Below, piece after piece: positions 1 through 10,681 of a stretch of DNA of 64,000 bases (positions within the stretch are counted from its first letter, which is position 1; each line of letters opens with the position of its first letter). The position numbers and the translations under genes were made by a program. Source of the DNA: Plantago elongata (lineage: Eukaryota > Streptophyta > Magnoliopsida > Lamiales > Plantaginaceae). Location: assembly GCA_036897095.1 (NCBI GenBank), contig JAYMSP010000168.1:1-64000 (forward strand). The letters are read 5' to 3'. The notes under the pieces are model-generated. The model was given only the letters and a program-made list of their open reading frames with translations. It was not told where the DNA came from and did not search any database.

Positions 1-1517
1 TAATGCGATTTTAAATTTTTATTTTTTTGTAATAAAATGTGAAATGAATTTTTATAATTTTATAATTATTTTATAGTTATTATACACAATTTATACCAAG
101 AATTAACGTGGACGCGACACGTGTCCCGTATTTAAATTTCAAATATCAAAATACGAGTCAAATACGGATCAAATATGAATTTAGAGGGAAAAATCATAAG
201 TCCGACGACTACATTATCAATTCGATCAGAAATTCAATCAGAATTCCTCAATTGAACATGTGATTACACTGGTGTACTCAAATTAATCTCTTTATATCAA
301 AAGTTGCCGTGTTTCACTGAAAAAAATTCCCCCATTGCTTGCACCTCAATAACCTATCAAATTTCTTAGTAGTAGCTAGCAAGAGCAATTGATTACTCAT
401 ATACATAAATGGCAGTGTGACTTCCACTTAATTTGTTGCTGCTGTAGTGTTATTTATGAATGCATTTCTTTCACATATCCTCTATCTTATGGATCTACTT
501 CACATTACGTGGTAGGTCAATATGTAGTACTATGTCGAAAACGACTACTGTCAAACTAAGATCATTAGATCTTCATAAATAATTCGAACAAGTGTCATGG
601 CACACATTATCTTGATCAATCCAGCAGCAACTTCACAAACTCATCGATCGAGAAAACAGAGATGGGTAATCAAGTACAAATAATGCAACAATGACTGGTT
701 TAATTCATGTTGCATCTTGCATTAATTAACAAAAGATCATCATCAGTTGTGAATCATTATCACGTGAAGTAGTTAACATTATGGGAATTGATATCGACAC
801 AGCTAAAAGTATGAAACGATTAATTTTATTTACTACAAGAAAAAAATTATTTAATTACCATAAATAATTTATTTAAACGGTAAGTTTCCTATTACAAATT
901 TGATTTCAAAAGTTACTTTAATTCTTGAATCTATTTTATTGTTCCTTTATATTCCCTCGGTGCCATATGATTTCATTTAACTTGTAAAATATATGATGAA
1001 AGAAAATGTAAAAATGTTTACTTTTTGAGGAAGTTGAGTAAGGTATATGTAGATATAGTTTATTATTATTATTATATTTTTATAAATTATTTTTTATTTA
1101 TTTAATATGGTTGATTTATTTTTTAATAATACATAATGTTATATGTGACTACGAATCGCATGTATATGATATTTACTAGGATTTTAATATGTTAGAATGT
1201 TATTGTTGTAGCTGAATTTATCAAACAATGAAAATGCATCCATCAATATAAAGAAATCAAGAAAGAAAGCGCTTGTTTTGTTGGAGAAGCATGGACGTTA
1301 TTTTTGCCCTGTGATTAACAAAATTAGCTCTGTCCGTATCAATTCCCTAACATTATACGATGATACAAGGTCGTTAGCATTGCTCATCGTTCGTTAGTTG
1401 CAACAACAAGCTAAGCTGCATATTCCAAAAAATTACGTGTACCCAATTAAACGATGACAGGTTTCAAATGTGTAGCTTCAAGACTCACTTGATTACAACT
1501 AGGGATCGGGCAATTAA
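1..1517. other. AT-rich intergenic DNA, no gene seen
   Basis: No open reading frame with recognisable content is visible on either strand. The stretch is AT-rich and contains one copy of a dispersed repeat at about 92-195, described separately. Confidence 0.6.
92..195 (+). repeat. Dispersed repeat, copy 1
   Basis: About 100 bases resemble, in reverse complement, positions 26703-26800. Shared landmarks in the same order are GAATTAACG, CGACACGTGT, ATTTAAATTT, ACGAGTCAAATA and AAATATGAA. No clear terminal inverted repeat or target duplication was seen, so the family is not assigned. It may be part of a MITE or an old LTR piece. Confidence 0.5.
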
Positions 1518-3478
1518 TGATGGAATAAGTAATTCATCATTTGTAAATAATTCTAGTCGAATTGAACTAGAGTTAGTTAGTAAAATTCTAATCGAGTTAG
1601 AATTGAGATAGAATTCCTATTCTCATTAGAGTATTGTAGTTTGTATTTGTATATTTACCTTTGGTATTCATTAATACAATCACGGAAGATATTCTTTCAT
1701 TATAATATTTGTTTCGATTTTCTACGCTGTCAATCCTCTTGAATATCCGGTCGGTCGTCTTCACACAAATCAATAACGTGCCTCTCACGTCTGTCGATTT
1801 CCCCTTCTCGATTGGATCACTGTCCTATCGAGCTTCTCCTTCCGTCGCATGTTTCCCTATAGACAACGGCTTCCCGTCCCTTCCCCTAGTTTTCAATTTC
1901 GACTGACCCCGTCCCTTAACCATGTCGACTACTGGGTCTCCTACTCCCGTGGTTAAAACAGTTCCCCCTCCTCTCACGGTCAAAAATCTCAAGTTGTACG
2001 TTTCCGTCGTCCTTGTATTGGAGAACTCGCAATACGCAACTTGGGCCGAATTGTTTCAAATTCATGCTCGAGCTAATCGTGTTTTGCACCACATTATCCA
2101 GCATCCGGAAGGTAAGAAGAAACCAGCTCCCAAGACTGATGAAGAAATTGAAACGTGGTCTACCATTGATGCTATAGTCCTCCAGTAGATTTATTCCACG
2201 ATTTTAAACAATCTCCTCAATACCATTATCGAACCCGGTGCGATTGCTATGGAAGCTTGAGATCGATTACGGGAGATTTTTTAGGACCATCAAAACTCTC
2301 GTGCTGTTATTCTTGAGCAGGAGTTCACGCCTACCCGGTTGGAAGACTTTCTCGATGTCTCCACCTATTGCCAACGTCTCAAGAGCTTAGTTGGTCAGCT
2401 CAAAAACGTTGGAGCTCCTGTCCGAAACAGTAGACTGGTTCTTGAGCTTGTTTCGGGATTAACTGAAGCATACAAAGGCGCGGGTACTCAGATTTGTCAT
2501 GCCAAGGTATTATCATCCTTCTCTGAAGCCCGTTCTTCTCTTTGCCTAGAGGAACGGGAACTTGCTGCTACTATGTCTACATGTACTGGGTCTGCTATGG
2601 TTACCGCTGTTCGTGATGGCCACTCCGACAACACCAGCCAACCACGTAACAAAAATAATGGCAAGGGCAATGGACAAGGAAAGAAAGGTAAGAAAGACAA
2701 GAACAATGCTCAAGGCAAGACTAATGTTCAAAGTAATACTGGGAATCGGCGACCTCCGACGAATTTACCTTGGCAAGCTACACAACCAGGGAGCTGGCAG
2801 TGGATACCACAATGGGTGCCGCAATTTCAGCCCCCTCCATGCTCGTTTTCCACATAGCAACCTGACTCGACGTTTCGTCCGTCACCACCTCCGGCTCCAC
2901 AAGCATATGCTACTTGTAGCACACCTTATGGAACTTACGTACCAACGGATGTCAATACAACTATACACGATGAGCTTAAACCCACCCGCACCAACTTGGT
3001 ATATGGATTCTGGAGCGTCATCGCACATGACCCCCTCGAACGGTACGCTCTAGTCTTATTCTAATTCGAGCATTCATAATAATATTGTCGTAGGTAGTGG
3101 CCAATTTATTCCGGTTAATGGGTGTGGGAATACTACTTTGCTTTCCAAAACTTGTCCCCTTCAACTTATGCGTGTTTTGCATGCTCCTAAAATCATTAAG
3201 AATCTCACCTCTGTTCGCAAATTTACTTCTGATAATTCTGTGTCTGTCGAATTTGATCCTTATGAATTTTTTGGAAGGACTTTCAGACGGGGACGGCAAT
3301 AGTGAGATGTGATAGTCAAGGAGATCTCTACCCCTTCACCAACATCACCCTTCCCACCCACCAGCCTTTGTCTTTTGCTGATGTATTATCGCAACCTTAG
3401 CACGAGCGTCTAGGTCATCCGGGATATACTATTTTGAAGTTTCTTAAGTTAGACAAACATGTTGTTTGCAATGAGTAA
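1518..3478 (+). mobile_element. Truncated Ty1/copia-type retrotransposon fossil
   Basis: A probable LTR (about 1518-1699, beginning TGATGGAATA) is followed by gag-like coding remnants of the plant copia type. Next comes a region rich in Lys, Asn and Gly, then an aspartic protease-like segment with the WYMDSGASSHMT signature near 3000, and remains of the gag-pre-integrase region up to about 3475. Integrase, reverse transcriptase, RNase H and a 3' LTR are not seen, so the copy is truncated as well as broken in several places. It is an old, inactive copy. Confidence 0.85.
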
Positions 3479-3907
3479 GCTCAAACTAATTAACCTTTTT
3501 TTGAACTCAAGTTACAATAAGTAAGCTCAAGCTACTCTCATTTGGCCCGACCTTTAGTTGATTCAAGTTCAATCTCTTTGGCAAAAGATACATATGAATA
3601 TTTTACAATTAATCGAGTCTAAACAAGTTGATAACAAAACCTGTTCAAATTTAAACTCGATCTCGACTTAAACAACTTGAGTAAAACAACTCAAACACAT
3701 GCTTAGTCATTAAATGTTGTTGTGACTTGTGAATACTGTACAATACTTGAGATGATTCAAAATAGATTACTACATCAATTCAAATAACATATTTTAAGAG
3801 AGTATTCATTTGTAAAACAGTAACCGAGGGGTAATCGATAAGTAATTTAATATGGATTGGCTCAACCAAATATCATGTTCGATTATAATGTGAAACATGG
3901 TGGATGT

Positions 3908-4132
3908 AGTTTTTGTAAAGATAAAAGTAACATTACGTTCGAACAACAAATATCATTATAATTCAACATATCTTTCTCATTATAGTTTTTGTAGTGACAA
4001 GAAGTAATATTTATTCGTACTACAAATATCATTATAATTCAACATATCTTCTCATTATAGTTTTTGCAGTGACAAGAAGTAATATTTATTCGAACTACAA
4101 ATATCATTATAATTCGACGTTACTTCTCATTT
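3908..4132. repeat. Tandem repeat, about 3 copies of a 75-base unit
   Basis: Three imperfect head-to-tail copies share ATATCATTATAATTC, TTCTCATTATAG and GTGACAAGAAGTAATATT. The first copy is the most diverged. No coding content is supported. Confidence 0.8.
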
Positions 4133-4586
4133 TTTATCTTATTTTAACAACCAAAGAATTTGATTGGCCCATGAACTAACCTTAACGTAACTAGCATTAA
4201 AATTGATGTGTGCTTAGGACTAAAACATGTATTGATTTAGCTTTATCCGTATCAGTGCAAATTAATCTGCAATCCGACGCGTTACAATCAAATATGATCT
4301 TGGACGGAAGTTTCTAGAATTGTATGAGCGATGCATAATTTGGTAAAGAGCATAAAACACACCCTAATATCATTTACTAACACATATCCCCCTTGAGATT
4401 AACAAATTTACACCAAATTCCCCCAATTTATACTTAACCGTGTATAACATACCTTCTCCGTCATTCTGTCTATATGAATTAACGGTGTTAAAATAAAATA
4501 TAAGAAGACCGAAAGACCCTTAATATTGTATCCACTCTTCATGAATTTTTCAAAGTTATTTTTGTTATGTATGGATCGATTTGGTA

Positions 4587-4755
4587 AATGTATGTGCTTG
4601 TAGAGATTGTTCATTTTGCATTATTTACATTGTTATATTATTATTGTTGTTCCTTTGTTATTTATATATAAATGTACGTGCTTGTAGAGATATTTCATTC
4701 TGCATTATTTACATTGTTATATTATTATTGTTGTTCCTTTGTTATTTATATATAA
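4587..4755. repeat. Tandem duplication, 84-base unit
   Basis: Two near-identical adjacent copies begin at 4587 and 4671. They share GTGCTTGTAGAGAT and TTATTTACATTGTTATATTA, with only a few differences, so the duplication is recent. Confidence 0.85.
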
Positions 4756-5601
4756 ATTTAGAGTATAATATAAACTCTGTAAATTAATACTCGATAAATT
4801 AATAATTTTGATAAAGTTAATAATTTGTTCGGTCTCCATAATTATGATCAGTATAACTTTGGACACCAATCAATAAAATAATTAGATAATATTATTTTAA
4901 AATTACAATGTATATATATATTGGTCCCATGAAATTATAAATTAATAAATACTAAAGAAATCATATATATGTATATGTGTTACACACTTGAACTATGAGA
5001 CTGTTTTGTAAAAAAATGAATCTGTAGTCACTTATCTTTTGTTGAACTTCAATCCATATTTTTTAGTTCATACTTAGTAATCATGTTCTCAAGCTGAAAT
5101 ACGTCTTCTCTATAATTTATTTATACTTTTATTCAAAAATACTAAAAATTGATCTCATTCGAATTTTCAAATAGAACTCATTATGTGAATATAAATTTAT
5201 AGAATATTAATTGGAACTTGTTTTTAATTTTTTTTATCTCTAACTAATGAACTAATATACATTATAACTAGTACTAGTATATTTGACTTGAAAATTTTAT
5301 TGGTAAATTGTGTTATGTGAAACCTTTGTAAATTATTACATTAATAACTTATTGATTATATAATAATTTACTAAATTAATAAAACACTTTGTCTCAACAT
5401 TTATAATTTGATAGAGATTTTATTGTAATTTGATATTTTTCATATTTTAAAAAATGAGACACCATGCATGTGTCAGTATAGTTATAGAAATATCAATAAA
5501 TCGGGAATCCAAACTGCATCATTAATTTTATTGGAGTGGCAAGGTTACCAAACTTAATGGCGTGAAGTCTATCAACTTTAAAATAACAAAAGAGAAATGT
5601 A
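4756..5601. other. AT-rich intergenic DNA, nothing recognised
   Basis: The stretch is very AT-rich with no credible gene, RNA gene or element ends. Confidence 0.5.
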
Positions 5602-5758
5602 TGGCTGAGTGGCCAAGCATTTAAATATTTTAATTTGGCTCGATGAATATTGATTTAGGTTAAAATACAGTTTAAATATTTCATTTTAATTCTATTTAAA
5701 ACACAATTTCACTAAAATTTCATTAAATGGCCATTTGAGTGACATGCCAATAAGTCCC
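5602..5758 (-). mobile_element. PIF/Harbinger (Tourist)-like MITE, old copy
   Basis: Read on the minus strand it follows the same order as the copies at 30050 and 38378: GTCACTCAAATGGCCATTT, then GTGAAATT, AAATATTT, GTATTTTA and ATTCATCGAG. The ends are degraded. Confidence 0.6.
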
Positions 5759-6029
5759 GTAGAGATAATGACTCAGGCCCATGGTTTTATTTCTACAATC
5801 TAAGCAAATGAAGAACAAATAAGCCCATTAGCTAACCCAATTCAATTAGGGCTATGAGGTCATGCCCGCTAACAACGTTCTCTTACTATCTATTACTATA
5901 ATTCTCGAGATGTACTCCAGTCTTTGACCTTGAACTAAAAAATCTAAACCACGAACTAAGATAATGAAATTCTTGAAGTTGTCGATCGGTGCGTAATATG
6001 AGTATTAAATCGAATTATGATGTATAGCT

Positions 6030-6103
6030 GCCTCAGAAGTTCGTCTTCTTCCAAGTGCCCTCTTTTGCAATCGAGACACAGACAGTTAGTAGCATATCAA
6101 TAA
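6030..6103 (+). other. MED22: Probable 5' UTR exon of MED22
   Basis: A less AT-rich, pyrimidine-rich stretch ends at AATAAG before GTTTGTTC (a GT donor at 6104). It could splice to an acceptor ending at 6861 (TTGTAACTACAG), 32 bases before the MED22 start codon. It is inferred only from position and splice signals. Confidence 0.35.
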
Positions 6104-6570
6104 GGTTTGTTCTTTGCTCTTTTTCTCATCTTACATTTCTGCTTTTATTTTATCTATCTTAGTATAGCTTAGCTTGTATAAATTAAACAAATGAACATCA
6201 AATTAGTTGGGTTTGATAATTGGTGCACATGAGGTGTTTGACAAATTGCTTCAACGAATTCCTCTTATCCCTTTTACTCTGAGATTTGGCATGGAGTTTT
6301 ATTCTTGTGGTATGAGTACTTATGATGAATCTTGGGCTCATTCCCATGTTTTAGGTAATATTTGGAAGTTATATTCATTCTCCCACTGAGAGGATATTTG
6401 CTAGAGTATAGTTTGTGCCTAAACTTTGGTTAAGACTTAAGAGCTATGCTGTCATACTTGAATGTACTTACTGCAACTTCTTCAGATGTCATGGAAGGAT
6501 TTCACCAAGGCCCTCTAAAGGTCTTTGTAAGAATCATCTTCCTTGCAGTGCTTTCGGTTTCTTTACCTCA

Positions 6571-6573
<3 letters not shown>

Positions 6574-6605
<32 letters not shown>
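6574..6605. repeat. (GT)n microsatellite
   Basis: About 16 uninterrupted GT units lie in the presumed 5' UTR intron of MED22. Confidence 0.95.
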
Positions 6606-6607
<2 letters not shown>

Positions 6608-6893
6608 ATACATCCTCTTAAGAAGAACATTCATTTTTATATTGTTACCTATTTCTATTCACTATAGATTTAAGTGCTCTTCTGGGATAGTGCGGGATTA
6701 GGAGTCAGTTATATATAAATAATAACCAACTTTAAGTCCCCTGTTGTATGTCATGTTTTATCTCTGAGTTTGGTTATGCCTTGGACAATTTATCTGTATC
6801 TGAATGCTCTGAGTTCCCTGGTTTCTATTATCTTATCGTCTATTTTTTGCTTGTAACTACAGATACTTTGGGATCAGTAAACTAGCAATTGTA

Positions 6894-8680
6894 ATGAATA
6901 AGGGAGGTGCAGGAATGGGAGGTGGAGGTGGTGGCCCCACTGCTGCGGCAGCAGCTGCAGCTGCACAGAAACAGAAGACACTTCTGCAGAGGGTGGATGC
7001 AGACATTGGAAATCTTGTCGACAACTTTGGTTATATTGTTAATGCTGCTCGGGTATGATTCATTTGCTTTGATCTTAGACTCCATGTGATGTTATTGCTC
7101 CCGTGGTCATTTTTAACGAGGCAGTGACATTAAGAGGCAGTTTTGCCTGTGGATCTAAATAAATGCGCATCTCTCCTCGTGTTCTATAGAACGTGCAACT
7201 ATCCACTGGTTAACCCCTTCAAGGGCTCTATGCATATGGATTTGCACCTTATGGATCATGCAAGATGTTTTTTCATGATAACGTGTTTACTTGAGAAACT
7301 GCAAGGTGGTAAAATTCCATTAAATCAGAATAAACTGCTAAACTTATATTAGTCGCCTGATTACCTTACTATCTACGTTTGGCTTTTGCATCAGTATTTG
7401 TGCTTCTTCAGTTTTATTGATTACTAGCTTTAGACTGTCTAAGATAAATGATAGCAAAACTCAGCTAATAAACAAAACAAAGGTTAGAAGGTGAGGTGCC
7501 ATTCATGTTTTTATTTTAATATCTGCTTTCTTACTTCTTGATATAACTGTGATATGTTTTAGGTTAATGAGCCTCCAGTGCGAAATTCTCAAGAATCTTT
7601 TATGATGGAAATGCGAGCTGCTAGAATGGTGAGGACTTTTTCTCGTTCTGCTATCTTGATTTCCTTACGCACATCCTCTAGTAAACGCCATAACCTTGGA
7701 ACAGTTGAGAAAATGATTAAGATATCTGTCTGGTCTACTCTAGTTGTACGCTTACATGAAATGACAGGGCATCAAGACCCCTGTATTATATGTGACCTGC
7801 ACCACCCCTTGAAAATCTATTAAGTAAAATTCCTGTATATGTTCAGATACTCTACACTGAAATTGCACTTTCTGAATAGGGGAATTTTTTTTCAAGTGGA
7901 ATTTCTGATGATTGGAAAGAGTGGCACAGGATTATAGAAAACTTGTGGACTAATATACACAATACGTCTAGTAATAACATGGGGAGATTATACCTTAGTT
8001 ACGTGCAACATATGGGTTTAAGCTGTAGTCACACTATTTCGCGGAGAATGGTAACTCAACTCGAGTTGAGTGGGGGAATTGATGAATAGTGACTGAACTG
8101 GAATTGAGTTTTGAGTTTTGAGTTTTGTGTTTGGTATTAAATTTTGATATTTGATAGAAGTAGTATATTTGAGTATTGAAGTTTTAAATTTTAGAGTTGA
8201 TGAATAGTAACTCAACTTGAGTAGCATAACGTCGAATGGAGAAACAAACATAAAAGGTTGGTAAAACTAAACTCGAGTTTAGAGCCAAGCAAATGGCACA
8301 CACTCAAGTTTTTGAGATTAATATTATGTCTCTGTCTCGTTCTTTGAATGCCAAAGTAAACCTGCCGTCGCAATTTTATGAATTGGTTCTATTTCTTTTT
8401 TCCTGCTCAGATCTCTTTGTTTGGAATTCAAATGTAACAGGTCCAAGCAGCTGACTCACTGCTGAAGCTGGTTTCAGAGTTGAAGCAGACTGCAGTTTTC
8501 TCTGGATTTGCATCTCTGGCTGACAATGTGGACCAGAGAATAGAAGTGTTTAATAAGCTGGAAGAAACTACTAATAGCACGCTGTCCAGGATCGGAGAAG
8601 AGGCAGCTGCTAGTCTAAAGGAGCTCGAGTCACATTACTACTCTTCTGCAGCTCGGACAGGCATTTCAGATGAGCCTTGA
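6894..8680 (+). CDS. MED22: Mediator of RNA polymerase II transcription subunit 22
   Basis: Three coding exons (6894-7052, 7563-7628, 8441-8680) join in phase to 154 residues, the usual length of plant MED22. The protein starts with a Gly/Ala-rich tract ([12 protein letters not shown], then an Ala run). The conserved Med22/Surf5 helix-forming region follows ([19 protein letters not shown], then [19 protein letters not shown]), then [16 protein letters not shown] and an acidic C-terminal helix. MED22 is a head-module subunit of Mediator, the nuclear complex that links transcription factors to RNA polymerase II. All introns have GT-AG borders. The ATG is the first in frame after the acceptor at 6861. 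Intron 2 holds a small palindromic repeat. Family identity is recognised from memory and the match is continuous across exon joins. Confidence 0.93.
8028..8250. repeat. Palindrome-bearing repeat inside MED22 intron 2
   Basis: It contains the perfect palindrome ACTCAACTCGAGTTGAGT near 8055. A related half-copy lies near 8200 (GATGAATAGTAACTCAACTT), with GAGTTTT iterations between. It looks like a degraded MITE or fold-back element. No target duplication was identified. Confidence 0.45.
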
Positions 8681-9020
8681 AATAATATCCATTTAATTTT
8701 CTGGTTATTATAGGTTTTCAGTAAAACCTTCTGTGAAATCATGTTCCTAGAAAATTGAAGCACCAAATACCTGATTCTGGATTCGCTCATATGAGACGGG
8801 TGGGCAGCAAGTAGGGGACCTTTTATAAGACTTAGGTTGTTGCAGCTTGGAGTTGAGTTTGTATAATGTAGATAAAAGATCCCTGATTTGAAGCGTAATT
8901 GACATCCCGAGACATTTGGTCATAACGTTTTGTGTATAGTATCACACTTCATGGGTTATGCTGCCTGGCTAATTGGTGATCTGATGCAACTTTATGTGAA
9001 ATCACTATTACCTGGTCTTC

Positions 9021-9121
9021 GACAATGAAGTGCAACTTAGTTGGTAGGGTGATTCACTCCCAACCAATAGGTCGGGGGTTCAAGTCACCTGTTGACGTTT
9101 AAAAAAAGAATAAAATAAATT
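9021..9121 (+). mobile_element. Short tRNA-derived SINE, copy 1
   Basis: The head has pol III promoter-like boxes: a box A-like stretch (TTAGTTGGTAGGGTGATTC) and a box B (GGGTTCAAGTC). These are followed by an A-rich tail. The element is flanked by near-identical 11-base direct repeats ACCTGGTCTTC (9010-9020) and ACTCGGTCTTC (9122-9132), which fits target-site duplication. Related copies lie at 36095, 44403, 44903 and 53025 on the minus strand. Confidence 0.75.
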
Positions 9122-9132
9122 ACTCGGTCTTC

Positions 9133-10180
9133 TTTCTTGTTGCGTAATTTGAATAGAAGTCTGTTATGGTGGTGTTTATTATTATCTGTTATCATAGGAA
9201 ATTAGCACATGAAATTATCATAGGAAATTAGCACAGGCAGTATCAACTTGGAGCTGACTTGAGTTCCTACGAAATTGTTAAGGAACGAGTGAACAAGCCA
9301 TGTTTAATTGTATAGTAGTAGTAAATACTATACATTATTATATACAGACACTAGGTTAACGAGATAATATAATAAAAATTAAAAAGTAAAATAATATATC
9401 ATAAACTTCATGTGGATTATTTCACAAGAAATCAATCAAGAATATACAACAAAATGTAAATCTCGTAATGGAACTAAACCTAAGAATAATGAAATTGGTT
9501 ACTGTCCATATATAACTTCCTTCTTTAACATCTTCAATATAGATATACCATCAACAAGATACCATTCGTGAATTCCCCTGCTATTAATTTCTCTCACAAA
9601 AGAATATGCATGTGTCCGCTTCATGACCTTGTTCTCTAATTTCTCAACCATTCTGATTAATCGATATTTGCACGTGTCATCTATATCAATACACATGATA
9701 TTCTATGTATAGTTTGAGATCAAGTATCGCCCCAAAATCCATCTTACCCTTAAACAATACATATGACTTTCGATCAGGGTGGTACATCATATAGTTAGTC
9801 TGATCATCAAAATTGTTCACTACAAAAAAGTAAGTTTCATATAAAAAATTTTAGGTGACAATAAAATTAAATATGACCATAGATTAATCTCTTATGATAT
9901 CTCCAAACATGTCACCATAAATTTATTTTAAGTGATAATTTATGACTAATTATCAAAAGATTTTACTTCATAATGATAATTTTAATGCTTCGTCAAAAAA
10001 ATTAAAGAGCTTAGGTCACATTTGTGGAAATTTTTGACAAAGGAAGTACTAGTAAGGGTTCTTTTGCAAATATATATATATAACTTGTTAAATTTTGGTG
10101 GTCAAATATTAATTAGGTAAAACATTTGGACTTCCATGCAAATAACAATAATTTACCAACCAAAAATACAAACACTTGTT
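9133..10180. other. Intergenic DNA between MED22 and GPN2
   Basis: AT-rich. A minus-strand open frame (9499-9696) has mixed composition but no family I recognise and is not called. A CACTACAAAAAA motif at about 9818 has no matching partner end. Confidence 0.4.
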
Positions 10181-10316
10181 AGAAAACGCAGAGATAAGAT
10201 CGATCACTTTCTCCCCCACATTCCAGCGAAATCAATCGAGGAATCGAGCGCGATCCAGTGTGTAGTATACTCTGTCTCCAAACAACCAGGAATCGATCAC
10301 AATCCATTTCAGCGCT

Positions 10317-10425
10317 TCTCCAGCTGAGCTCAAATCTCGCGAATTGATTTTCTCCAGCTGAGCTCAAATCGGATTATCTCCAGCTGAGCTCAAATCCATT
10401 ATCTCAGGCAGCTGAGCTCAAATCG
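10317..10425 (+). repeat. Four copies of a 16-base motif in the GPN2 5' leader
   Basis: CAGCTGAGCTCAAATC occurs four times at uneven spacing (starting near 10321, 10355, 10381 and 10410). The motif includes a CAGCTG E-box-like palindrome and GAGCTC. It lies in the probable 5' UTR exon, upstream of a likely leader intron (10457 to about 10679). Function is unknown. Confidence 0.85.
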
Positions 10426-10681
10426 GATCGCTTCAGCTGCGATCGAATTGCTTCAGGTTCGTACCTTCTGTGTATTAAATTGCAAATTAATTTTGTGTTA
10501 AACTTTTGGGTATACTTGTATGCGTATCTTCTGTATCGTGGCGACTAGAAGAAGGATCTGATGGGAGCTATTTGGCTGTGATGGTTTATTTTTTCTGTTT
10601 CAAGATGCAGATAAAAGTTATACTATAACCCCTTCACCTTATCATGACAGGGTTTAAATCTCTTTTTATTGGATAACCAGA

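Noticed and set aside
9499-9696. 65-codon minus frame
   Set aside because: Composition is plausible but no family is recognised and no splice context supports it.
9818-10060. CACTACAAAAAAG motif suggesting a CACTA element
   Set aside because: No matching TTTTTTGTAGTG end or subterminal repeats were found nearby.
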